The notes under the pieces: generated by a model
Seen by the model: only the letters and a program-made list of their open reading frames with translations
Told to the model about the DNA's origin: nothing
The model's database searches: none
Position numbers and translations under genes: made by a program
Shown here: positions 34,884-42,823 of the stretch, in pieces
Position numbering within the stretch: the first letter of the stretch is position 1
How the letters are laid out: every line of letters begins with the position of its first letter
Source of the DNA: Mucilaginibacter sp. L3T2-6
GTDB taxonomy: Bacteria; Bacteroidota; Bacteroidia; Sphingobacteriales; Sphingobacteriaceae
DNA: 64,000 nt
Direction of reading: 5' to 3'
Assembly: GCF_030519355.1 (NCBI RefSeq)
Contig: NZ_JAUMKC010000003.1
Coordinates: 277,626 to 341,625 of the forward strand

Positions 34884-35336
34884 TTATGCAAACGGGCTAT
34901 ATACATATAAATACTTGGGCTTTGTTTTACCCGCGATATGTAACTTGATAAAAAGCTTGACTTTTCCTTGGTTTTTTGGGTGCCAATTGAAAGAATGTTC
35001 GTCTTTAAAATTCAAAGCTTTTCTTGTTCGTGGTTGAAGAACTGTATGCAAATCCTCTTCCCCGTGAAGATTAATTGCTTGGTTATCATTAAAAAATATG
35101 AAACGTTTTTTCCTCCAAACCAACTCCCAATAATCAACTAAAATAGGGATAGCAGAAAGGTTAGTTAAATAAATGCTGTCATGGCCGTGAGGATCACCGG
35201 TTATAGCATAGGAAACAGCTATCCCTTTTTTATCCCGTCTATATTCCACAATACGAATCCAAACCAATGTCCCTGAGAATACAAGACTAATTAATGCGAA
35301 TGCTAAACTATAATAAGGAATATCCGTAGCTGTCAT
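34884..35336 (-). CDS. Hypothetical membrane-anchored protein
   Basis: About 150 residues from ATG 35336 (MTATDIPYYSLAFALISLVF). A longer frame from 35405 adds 23 residues and is possible. One N-terminal membrane helix is followed by a cytosolic region with DKKGIAVSYAITGDPHGHDS and a beta-rich C-terminal part (KVKLFIKLHIAGKTKPKYLY). I do not recognise a family. It lies next to the tRNA-like fragment at 35449-35471 and may be cargo of the mobile element. Confidence 0.55.
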   Translation of the reverse strand: MTATDIPYYSLAFALISLVFSGTLVWIRIVEYRRDKKGIAVSYAITGDPHGHDSIYLTNLSAIPILVDYWELVWRKKRFIFFNDNQAINLHGEEDLHTVLQPRTRKALNFKDEHSFNWHPKNQGKVKLFIKLHIAGKTKPKYLYVYSPFA

Positions 35337-35448
35337 AAAAGGAAACTGGTTAAGTCGGCTAAATAAATATAGGGAAAAGCAAAGCTTTTTTAGCATTAAA
35401 ATCACGAGGGTTAATTAATTTAAAAAGATTTTGTTGAGCAGTTGGTGC

Positions 35449-35471
35449 TGTTCCCAACGAGAATCGAACTC
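35449..35471 (-). other. tRNA 3'-end-like fragment (candidate attachment-site remnant)
   Basis: On the minus strand the sequence GAGTTCGATTCTCG, followed by TTGGGAACA, reads as the T-loop (TTCGATT), its 3' stem and an acceptor 3' strand with discriminator base. The 5' half of a tRNA is missing: upstream sequence breaks the T-stem after three pairs and no matching GTTCCCA strand follows. Integrative elements often use the 3' ends of tRNA genes and leave such pieces. No second copy was seen in the window. The call rests on short sequence and may be chance. Confidence 0.35.
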
Positions 35472-35499
35472 CCTCGGTCTAAGATAGTTTAAAGGCGGT

Positions 35500-37713
35500 T
35501 TACAAGCTGTTCAAATAAGCTAAAAAATTGATATACATCCGCAGTTCGAAAAAGGAGTATCTTCCTTTTGTGATAATTCGCAATTGAGAGACATCCTTGA
35601 CTTCTGAGCCAAGGGACAACAGCGCCTCACATAATTCCGGTGCAAATATTTCTGAAAGCAAGATTTTTCCAACTGCGACCAGTTCGGCGTATTGTTTTTC
35701 AACTGCCGTATTAGTGGTTTTCTTTCTTTCGGCTATTTGTTCTAATGATAGTCCTTGTTTAAAGTAAGCAAGCGTTGCTTCTAAACTTTTCGTTAATGTA
35801 GCACCGGACGCTTTTTTAGCTGAAGGAAGTTCGGCTACCGGAGAATTCGGGGTGTGGGTATGACTATAATATCGCTCGATACATTGGTCTATCGGGATGG
35901 AGGCTTGGAGATCGGTAGCAAGTTCTGTCAAAACGCGAAGATGGGTTTGTTGTTGAGTCAATACTGCTGACAAACCACCCAACGATTTGATGAAGGTTTT
36001 TTGGCTTTTATCTTGCAGATGGGTATTTGTTATTCCTGCAATTTCTGCGATAATATCATCTAAAATATGCTGGTTGAAATAGTTCACGGCTAATTGTACC
36101 CTGTTTAACAAATGCGCAAAATCCCAAGTCGATTGCCCTGCTAATATTTTAAGCTCTTTACGGAATTTATTTGCCTGGTCGGCCTTTTGCTTAATTTTAT
36201 TTAACCACCCATCAGCAATGGCAATTTGCTCATATTTGTTAGTAACGGGTGAATGTTGTAGCATCTGGCGGTGACGCTCAAATGCTGTACTTAAATCGAA
36301 CCAGTTAAATCCTTCGCTGATCAGTTGTAGTATAAATTCCCACCTTCCCTGTTTAAATAGGCTGATCAGGTCCTGGTTACTAAATCCTTTTTCGAACGGG
36401 GCCAATGCCGAATGAGGGAATATTTTTTCTGGCCGAATCCTGGTAGTTAGTGTCAATCCGTCTAAACTTTTTAAACGACTGAAGGCGACGTAGACCTGCC
36501 CCGGGGTAAAGGCTTCACCGGCATCAATCGTCGCCCCATCGAGCGTCAACCCTTGGCTTTTATGGATCGTGATTGCCCAGGCTAGCTTTAAGGGAAACTG
36601 GGCAAACTCGCCTACAGTTTGGCTGCTGATGCCTGATCCTGTGACTATAGGGTTGATCGTCGGCCAGGTTTCCCGGTTTAACGCGATTTGCTGTTCTCCT
36701 GCACATTGTACCCAAACGGTATCGGCTTCAAGCTTAGTTATGACTCCGGTTTTTCCGTTGTAATATAGCCGTTCAGGGCGAAGATCGTTTTTAACAAAAA
36801 TGACGCGCGCGCCGACTTTGAGTTTAAGCGAATGTTCGACTGGCATATCTTTGCTGGATACCTGGCCTTTTATCATGGCGTCATAACGCACTATGGGTGT
36901 GTTCAGCGCGTCAAGTTGCTGCTTGTTCATTTCTTCGGCAAGGGCTACATGAGATGTCAGCGTTAATAAGAACTCATCGGTGTCCGCCTTTTGCCGATCA
37001 TTGAGTCGCTCGTTAAGTAACGCGACATCCTGTTGATTCAAGGTACCAGCCCTGATATTATTCAATATATTTTTGAATATATCGGAGTCCTGGCGATAGA
37101 TATGTTGAAGCTCGATATAAACAGGCCGCTGTTCTTGCATTACTTTGGCTGAAAAAAAATAAGGTGTGGCATACCACGGACTATAAAATGGCTCGTCCTC
37201 ATTGGTCAGTACAGGGGGTAATTGATAAAGGTCGCCGATCATCAGCACCTGTACGCCGCCAAAGGGAAGTTCGGGCTGGTTTCGCGCTTTGCGAAGCAAC
37301 TGGTCAATGACGTCCAGCAGGTCTGCCCTTACCATAGAAATCTCGTCGATGATTAGCAATTCAAGTTGATGCAATAGATCAAGTTTCGCTTTTTCATACC
37401 TTCGTTGTGCAATCGTCGCCGGGATCGAATAGATATCTTTTGCTGTTCCTTCATAAGCGCCAGGAATATAAACACCGCCGGGGATCTGGAAAAGGGAATG
37501 CAAGGTTACGCCTCCCGCATTGACACCAGCTATACCAGTTGAAGCAGTGATGAGGTAATTCTTACGAATTTGACCAGGAAGATTCTTTAATAATGTTGTT
37601 TTTCCCGTTCCGGCTTTTCCCGTTAAAAAAACAGGCAAATTCGTATAATTAAGAAACCTGATCAATTGTTCTTCAGGGGTCTGGGGAAAACTGGTGTCAT
37701 CTGCTGCCGTCAT
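35500..37713 (-). CDS. PIF1/RecD-like helicase with C-terminal helix-turn-helix
   Basis: A 737-residue superfamily 1 helicase. It has Walker A GKAGTGKTTLLKNL near residues 36-50, Walker B LLIIDEISMV near 118, a Q-box-type LMIGDLYQLPP, and the C-terminal helicase motif WAITIHKSQGLTLDGA with YVAFSRLKSL. The last ~150 residues contain a helix-turn-helix-like part (LSLEQIAERKKTTNTAVEKQ). It resembles PIF1-like proteins widespread in Bacteroidota, which unwind DNA or DNA-RNA hybrids. It is divergent from the Argonaute operon, with 119 bp between the starts. It could supply duplex unwinding for that system, but the family is also found alone. Confidence 0.87.
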   Translation of the reverse strand: MTAADDTSFPQTPEEQLIRFLNYTNLPVFLTGKAGTGKTTLLKNLPGQIRKNYLITASTGIAGVNAGGVTLHSLFQIPGGVYIPGAYEGTAKDIYSIPATIAQRRYEKAKLDLLHQLELLIIDEISMVRADLLDVIDQLLRKARNQPELPFGGVQVLMIGDLYQLPPVLTNEDEPFYSPWYATPYFFSAKVMQEQRPVYIELQHIYRQDSDIFKNILNNIRAGTLNQQDVALLNERLNDRQKADTDEFLLTLTSHVALAEEMNKQQLDALNTPIVRYDAMIKGQVSSKDMPVEHSLKLKVGARVIFVKNDLRPERLYYNGKTGVITKLEADTVWVQCAGEQQIALNRETWPTINPIVTGSGISSQTVGEFAQFPLKLAWAITIHKSQGLTLDGATIDAGEAFTPGQVYVAFSRLKSLDGLTLTTRIRPEKIFPHSALAPFEKGFSNQDLISLFKQGRWEFILQLISEGFNWFDLSTAFERHRQMLQHSPVTNKYEQIAIADGWLNKIKQKADQANKFRKELKILAGQSTWDFAHLLNRVQLAVNYFNQHILDDIIAEIAGITNTHLQDKSQKTFIKSLGGLSAVLTQQQTHLRVLTELATDLQASIPIDQCIERYYSHTHTPNSPVAELPSAKKASGATLTKSLEATLAYFKQGLSLEQIAERKKTTNTAVEKQYAELVAVGKILLSEIFAPELCEALLSLGSEVKDVSQLRIITKGRYSFFELRMYINFLAYLNSL

Positions 37714-37832
37714 GGTCTGCTCAAAAATAAATATTATTAGTCAACCGAAAGGCCCCCATTTGCCGCGTCCTTTCATTTATCTTTACTTTTCTTGAAATTG
37801 TGTAACCTGTTTGCATATATATAAATAGAGGC

Positions 37833-38429
37833 ATGAAGCAATATACCGAAATATTGGATCTTTTAAAAAGTCAGCAGCAAAATGGACTTGAACAACTGTA
37901 TGAAAATTACGGTAAGAAATTCTATTCCTATTGCATCAGACAATGGAGCCTGGCCGAGGATGATGCTTGGGAAATCATTTATAAGACATTGGAGACCCTT
38001 GTGTTAAAATTGTCAAATTATGATTTCGAGTCACAGGCGCATTTTAATAATTTCCTGTACAAAGTGCTGATCAATTTTATCCGGCAGCATTTCCGTGCAC
38101 GCCGAAACCAAGAGGATCATGAATTAATGTTGCTTGATTTTCAGGATGATGAGGACTCAGCGGCAATAGTCACCAAGCTGTTGAATGAGCAGGCCTTTAA
38201 AGATTACTATGCACTAGAAATCGTGGACAATCCTGCCATCCTTGCTTTAAAAGAAGCGCTGAATAAAATGGACGAACAGGAAAAAGACATCTTACTGCTC
38301 AGAGCCCAAAATTATTCTTACGAAGAAATAGCCAAGTTGCTGGCCATAGAAAACAATCAATTAAAGGTAAAGCATCATCGTGCTAAAAAGAAACTTGTAC
38401 AAACACTAATAGACAACCAAAGTCATTAA
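37833..38429 (+). CDS. ECF-type sigma factor heading the Argonaute operon
   Basis: A 198-residue sigma-70-like protein. The N-terminal region 2 is in LYENYGKKFYSYCIRQWSLAEDDAWEIIYKTLETL. Residues ~100-140 form an acidic linker, and region 4 is in LNKMDEQEKDILLLRAQNYSYEEIAKLLAIENNQLKVKHHRAKKKL. It is the first gene of a same-strand series with gaps of 4, 1 and 11 bp or overlaps. It could drive expression of the operon itself or of a stress regulon when released. An anti-sigma of classical type is absent; the next gene is the natural candidate partner. Sigma-factor identity is secure; its role here is inferred. Confidence 0.87.
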   Translation: MKQYTEILDLLKSQQQNGLEQLYENYGKKFYSYCIRQWSLAEDDAWEIIYKTLETLVLKLSNYDFESQAHFNNFLYKVLINFIRQHFRARRNQEDHELMLLDFQDDEDSAAIVTKLLNEQAFKDYYALEIVDNPAILALKEALNKMDEQEKDILLLRAQNYSYEEIAKLLAIENNQLKVKHHRAKKKLVQTLIDNQSH

Positions 38430-38433
38430 AACC

Positions 38434-39027
38434 ATGAAAAAGGAAAATATCGATCCCCTTGACGAAGCACTTCGCCTGCTTGTCCTGGAAAACGCAAGTG
38501 AACCGGATTTTAACCGGGCTGCGAAAGAAATGGTATTTATGAACATAACCGAAGACTATCAAATGTCTGCTGTCGGCAAGGAGAGACTTTTAACCGGCTT
38601 AAACCAATTACTGGCTGCTCCTTCCTTCGGTGATCTAATAAAAAGCCAAATGGCTAAGATTAATTTGAACACGGGACATTTAAGTGAAGAAACGCAGCTG
38701 CCTGAAGCTGTGATCACTGAACTAGCCGCAGATCAGTTTTATATCAATAACGTTCCCATCAAGTTTTTCAGAAAGCTTTTAGACACCTTAAAGATCACTT
38801 TTGATGCTGCGGAATCTGCCATTAGGAAGACTTTTGATATGCTGCAAAGCCAGCAAGATGAATTCTCGTCCGGGGCTTTACTGAAACCTGCTTTTCGCAA
38901 AAGTCTGATGGTATCTAATGATGATCTGTCTGAAATGATCACCAGTAACAAAGGAAAAGAGCTTTTTGAAAATAAGGAAGCCCTGGATAAATATCTACTA
39001 CGGTTAAATGAATTAATGACTGATTAA
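38434..39027 (+). CDS. Unknown helical protein following the sigma factor
   Basis: A 197-residue soluble protein of mostly helical character, with no membrane helix and no cysteine cluster. The N-terminal half has LDEALRLLVLENASEPDFNR and a LLTGLNQLLAAPSFGDLIK segment. The C-terminal half is rich in Lys, Ser and Leu. I do not recognise a family. Located 4 bp after the sigma-factor stop and 1 bp before the nuclease start, it could be a cytosolic anti-sigma or an adaptor. If so, it is the candidate substrate of the metalloprotease encoded at 42820. That is a hypothesis from gene order. Confidence 0.7.
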   Translation: MKKENIDPLDEALRLLVLENASEPDFNRAAKEMVFMNITEDYQMSAVGKERLLTGLNQLLAAPSFGDLIKSQMAKINLNTGHLSEETQLPEAVITELAADQFYINNVPIKFFRKLLDTLKITFDAAESAIRKTFDMLQSQQDEFSSGALLKPAFRKSLMVSNDDLSEMITSNKGKELFENKEALDKYLLRLNELMTD

Positions 39028-39028
39028 T

Positions 39029-40042
39029 ATGAGCACTGTCAACTGGTCAAACTCAGCGGTAAATACCTGGAGCACTTGCAATCGGAAGTATTTCTTCGCC
39101 AACATCCTTTCCAGCCATGGCTGGAAAGACCTGTTGAAACGGAAGACTTATGAGCTGAAGAAAATGCAGAACCTGACCATGTGGCGGGGAACGGTCGTAG
39201 ATAAGTTCCTTGAAAAGTTCCTGGTCCCATTGATCGTCCAGAAAAAGCTATTGAACTTTGAGGAATTGGCGGAGCAGGCAGTTGAATTAGGCAAGGCACA
39301 GTTTCTATTTTCACAAAAAAAAATGTACCGGGACAAAAACCTGGTCGTCGGAGATGCGGATAACGAATATTGTATTTTGGATGTACATGAACTGAATGTC
39401 CCTTACACGGAATTGCAACTACTTGAATGTTATGAAGATATTCGTTTAGGTATCCGAAATGTTCCTTTGACAAAAATGCCGGACGGCAGCTTGCTGATCG
39501 ACTTTTTGAAAAATGCCAAGGTGATGACCCCGAATATGCAAAAGCTGCGTGCAAATATTCATGATGCGTCCATTAACCCGCAAATTGACTTAATGCTCTA
39601 TGATGCGGATTGGCAGCCTGTTGTGATTGATTGGAAATTATCGAATAGTTACGTTTCCGACTATTCGAGGCAATTGCAGATCGCAGGCCTTACGGTCAAA
39701 ATGGTGCGGGATAAAAACCCTGATAAACCACCATTTACTTATGGAGACATTAGATTGTTCGAAGTCAATCTCTATAAGGGTGAGGTAAAAGAACACCCCT
39801 TTGAAGAAGAAGAAATCAATGACCTGATCGATTATATCTATTTGACCAGCCAGGATATTAAACTACTAAATGACGGTAAAAAAGAAGTTAACATAGATGA
39901 TTTTGATTATACGGAAAGCCCGGCGACGTGCGCCAACTGTACCTTTAAAACACTATGCTATTATATGTTCACCCATAATAATCAATACGATGAGAAGACA
40001 TACGTTGAATTTATTCAAAATCAGGAATTTAGCAGAGCTTAA
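39029..40042 (+). CDS. PD-(D/E)XK nuclease with four-cysteine (Fe-S-type) site
   Basis: A 337-residue nuclease of the RecB/Cas4/AddB type. Catalytic residues are visible as D187 (PQIDLMLYDADW) and D201-x-K203 (VVIDWKLSNS), followed by the conserved Tyr/Gln region DYSRQLQIAGL. Cysteines at residue 17 (TCNRKYFF) and at 301, 304 and 310 (TCANCTFKTLCYY) have the separated 1+3 spacing that holds a [4Fe-4S] cluster in AddB, Dna2 and Cas4. It precedes and overlaps the Argonaute gene by 53 bp, implying coupled translation. Cas4-like nucleases are known neighbours of Argonautes. It may trim guides or destroy target DNA. Confidence 0.87.
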   Translation: MSTVNWSNSAVNTWSTCNRKYFFANILSSHGWKDLLKRKTYELKKMQNLTMWRGTVVDKFLEKFLVPLIVQKKLLNFEELAEQAVELGKAQFLFSQKKMYRDKNLVVGDADNEYCILDVHELNVPYTELQLLECYEDIRLGIRNVPLTKMPDGSLLIDFLKNAKVMTPNMQKLRANIHDASINPQIDLMLYDADWQPVVIDWKLSNSYVSDYSRQLQIAGLTVKMVRDKNPDKPPFTYGDIRLFEVNLYKGEVKEHPFEEEEINDLIDYIYLTSQDIKLLNDGKKEVNIDDFDYTESPATCANCTFKTLCYYMFTHNNQYDEKTYVEFIQNQEFSRA

Positions 40043-42380
40043 TTTCTCTTACAAATTAGTATCCTTTGAATTGCCAGCTATCGCCGACAAGGAGGATCTG
40101 TTTAATAAGCAGCTCAAACAAATCGCCCTGGCCGTGTCTTCTTTATCAGAAGGACCGTCGGCGGTCATCAAACGTGACGGTCGCTTTTATGTGGCTATCC
40201 CGGCAGATAAAACAATGCTGGATGCCAAAGTTGATGTTACCGCATTTTCGGTGAATGTAACTCTGCTGCCCGAGGTCTATCTGATCAATGGTGCCGCCAT
40301 TCCCGAGGACCAAAAAGATGTAGTTTATAAATTTCTTGAATTTGAGATTAAACGGCAGCTTTTAATGAATTTTCCACTATGGCGCTTGAACAACAGCCAT
40401 TTTTACAACAAGACACCGGTTGAAGGAAGGGAAGATTCCAATATCCAAATATTTGAAGGGTTTAAATGGAAACTTAAACATCACCGCGACGGGAACATTT
40501 ACATTGTATTGGATATTTCGACGAAATATGTGGACAGGCATACGCTATCCTATTACATCAATTCGCAAAACGTTCAGCAATTGACAAGGCAGTTCAAAAA
40601 ACGCAGGGCGGTTTATAGTAATGGTGAAAATTGGTACATGGCTGAAATTGTCGGTTTCGGCCCCGCTATTGCTGATCATGAAGTTACACTGGACAACCAA
40701 ACTTACAGCGTTTATGATTACATCATGCAAAAAGTCAGAAGCCGTGTGAATCTTAAGCAGTTTGTTAAAAAAAATGATCTGACCTTATTTTATCAATATC
40801 CTGGACGGAAAATGGAACCACACAGCGGGGCGACATCGCTGGCCCGAATGCTTTATAATACAAAAGATAAGGATGTAAAATCATTACATCGTCAATCCAT
40901 CAAAATACCATCAGAGCGGTTCGAAAAAATTACTGATTTGGTGAGAAAATACTTTAGTAATTTAACTTTTCAGGGCAAGGATCTTCGGGTAGCCATGTAC
41001 GCGGCAACACAGCAAGTGGCTAGCTTTCCAATGCCATCTTTTAAATTTAACGGCAACAAAATACTGGATGTCAATGAGAATCCGGAAACTAAAGAATCCG
41101 CATTGCGGAACTTGGGTAGGAACCGGAAGAAGATGATTATGGACAACGGTATCCTTAATCAAAAAGGATTTGATCCCCAATACCTGATCGTACCGGATTA
41201 TCTTGAAAAAAATCTGGTGCAAGGGTTTCAAACCAATCTGGAATTTATGATCAAAAAACTAGCCCCCAATTTCGGGCAATTCAAGATCATTACTTACAAG
41301 GTGAACGATAGTCTTTCAGCGACCTATCAAATTGACAGTATTGCCGAGGAGTTGCACCGTAACCAAGCCAAGAAGGGTTTTGCACTTTTTGTCTTGCCAG
41401 ACACCTCTTTTAACCAGCGAAAAAAGGCAAGTGATTTTCACGATATATTAAAGACAAAATTTTATCCGGACTTGAAAATACAATGCGCTTCAGCTTATAA
41501 AATGTCGTCCTTCTTCAGGGCTTACCCTAAAAAAGACGCCTTGCCCGCAGAAATGGAATACCGGGTTCCTGAAGGTGACAGGCAGAAATTTAGCAATTAC
41601 CTGCTAAACTTAGTACTGGAATATTTTATTGTAAACCGTAAATGGCCATACGCGCTCGGAACAAATTTGAATTATGATATTTACGTGGGTATCGATGTAA
41701 AAGACCGCTTCGCAGGGTTTACCTTTTTTATCCGGAATGGCGAACATCTCTATTTCAAATCATACCAGGTTCCCAAGAAGATGAAGTCGATCCGGGCTGA
41801 AAAGATCAAAGAGGATCAACTGAACAAGATTCTTTACGAGAATTTAAAACTAATGATTCCCAATTTTGCACAAAATCCCAATGGGATCGTTATTGTCAGA
41901 GATGGTCAGAGTTCTGATGAAGGGAAGGCTTTAGCACAAGTTATCAAGCAACTAAAAGCAGAACAGATTATTAACGAAGAAATCCCTTATGCTGTAGTTG
42001 ATATGCATAAACAGATCGCAACGCCTGTACGGATGGGATTATTGACCGATGGTTTTCACAAAATAGAAAATCCAGTTGCCGGCACCTATTGGATGAGCGA
42101 CGACAATGAAGGATACTTATTCAATACAGGCAGCCCGTTTGAAAATCCGGGTACCGTCAAACCACTCAACCTGATCTTTAAAGAGGGGACACTGGACTTT
42201 ACTAAAATCATGGAGGACATGTTCAGGCAAACGATGCTCGCATTTTCTGCGCCGGACAGGAACAATTCTTTACCAATTTGTATTAAACTAATAGACGTGC
42301 TTCTTGAACCTCTATCTGATGTTCATGAAAGTCAGGATGAGGAAGAAGAAGACGAATTTGAAGATATTTTGGATGATTAA
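39990..42380 (+). CDS. ago: Long prokaryotic Argonaute with predicted intact DEDD catalytic site
   Basis: A 796-residue nucleic-acid-guided nuclease. The predicted catalytic tetrad is D569 (YVGIDVKDRF), E604 (IRAEKIKEDQL, the glutamate finger), D638 (IVIVRDGQSS) and D769 (ICIKLIDVLLE). The spacings of 35, 34 and 131 match active Argonautes such as TtAgo (34, 34, 114). The MID domain has HDILK and KIQC, which may be the 5'-phosphate pocket with an HK-type pair, and NRKWPYALG lies near its end. Residues 1-~400 should hold N, PAZ and linkers. A very acidic tail (EDEEEEDEFEDILDD type) ends it. ATG 39990 is preferred; TTG 40005 is an alternative, and an earlier ATG at 39897 overlaps the nuclease too far. 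It is probably active as a guided nuclease. Confidence 0.9.
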   Translation: MRRHTLNLFKIRNLAELNFSYKLVSFELPAIADKEDLFNKQLKQIALAVSSLSEGPSAVIKRDGRFYVAIPADKTMLDAKVDVTAFSVNVTLLPEVYLINGAAIPEDQKDVVYKFLEFEIKRQLLMNFPLWRLNNSHFYNKTPVEGREDSNIQIFEGFKWKLKHHRDGNIYIVLDISTKYVDRHTLSYYINSQNVQQLTRQFKKRRAVYSNGENWYMAEIVGFGPAIADHEVTLDNQTYSVYDYIMQKVRSRVNLKQFVKKNDLTLFYQYPGRKMEPHSGATSLARMLYNTKDKDVKSLHRQSIKIPSERFEKITDLVRKYFSNLTFQGKDLRVAMYAATQQVASFPMPSFKFNGNKILDVNENPETKESALRNLGRNRKKMIMDNGILNQKGFDPQYLIVPDYLEKNLVQGFQTNLEFMIKKLAPNFGQFKIITYKVNDSLSATYQIDSIAEELHRNQAKKGFALFVLPDTSFNQRKKASDFHDILKTKFYPDLKIQCASAYKMSSFFRAYPKKDALPAEMEYRVPEGDRQKFSNYLLNLVLEYFIVNRKWPYALGTNLNYDIYVGIDVKDRFAGFTFFIRNGEHLYFKSYQVPKKMKSIRAEKIKEDQLNKILYENLKLMIPNFAQNPNGIVIVRDGQSSDEGKALAQVIKQLKAEQIINEEIPYAVVDMHKQIATPVRMGLLTDGFHKIENPVAGTYWMSDDNEGYLFNTGSPFENPGTVKPLNLIFKEGTLDFTKIMEDMFRQTMLAFSAPDRNNSLPICIKLIDVLLEPLSDVHESQDEEEEDEFEDILDD

Positions 42381-42391
42381 TCAATAAAGCC

Positions 42392-42823
42392 ATGAGTGAC
42401 GTAAGTGTAATATCAAACCAATACGATAAATTGGTTCAGACTTCTGACAGGATTATCAATTCCGTGATCACCTTTCAAAAAAGCAACATGCTGGAAGATC
42501 AACACAACCGCCAGCTTTATCCGAAACTTAAGGTTTCCGAAGGAGAAGTGACGGAGGCCAAGAAGACCATCAGGGCCTTTCTGAATAATTTGTTGGAATT
42601 ACTGGATAAAGATTCAAACAATACAGAATTTATCCCTTTGCTTGTTTTGGATGATTACAAAAAAAAGCTCTCGCAGAATCCCTACCTGGAAGAAAATATT
42701 AAAAAGATGTTGCTTCAGGAAGATCTAAAACCAGATGACATTGAAACATTGGACAACATTATTGCTGTTATTGAAAATGAGCGAGGAATTCTTTTCCGTA
42801 AAATGAGAACTTCGCGGGGATGA
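42392..42823 (+). CDS. Unknown helical protein downstream of Argonaute
   Basis: A 143-residue, charged, almost wholly helical protein (QYDKLVQTSDRIINSVITFQ; later LEENIKKMLLQEDLKPDD). No cysteines, no membrane helix, no family I recognise. It begins 11 bp after the Argonaute stop and overlaps the metalloprotease start by four bases (ATGA), so it is certainly in the same operon. It may be a protein-protein adaptor between Argonaute and protease. This is inference from coupling. Confidence 0.72.
   Translation: MSDVSVISNQYDKLVQTSDRIINSVITFQKSNMLEDQHNRQLYPKLKVSEGEVTEAKKTIRAFLNNLLELLDKDSNNTEFIPLLVLDDYKKKLSQNPYLEENIKKMLLQEDLKPDDIETLDNIIAVIENERGILFRKMRTSRG

Noticed and set aside
35430..35500. A complete tRNA gene at the T-arm-like sequence
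   Set aside because: The D-arm, anticodon arm and 5' acceptor strand are absent and the T-stem has a mismatch. At most a 3' fragment is present.
35520..35702. Numerous antisense frames over ilvB, ilvD, efflux, helicase and tra genes (this one as an example)
   Set aside because: They lie wholly within strongly supported genes on the other strand or frame and show no protein families.
39990..42380. Short (pAgo-TIR/SPARTA-type) or catalytically dead Argonaute
   Set aside because: The length is about 796 residues with the N-terminal half present, and all four catalytic positions have acidic residues at expected spacings.
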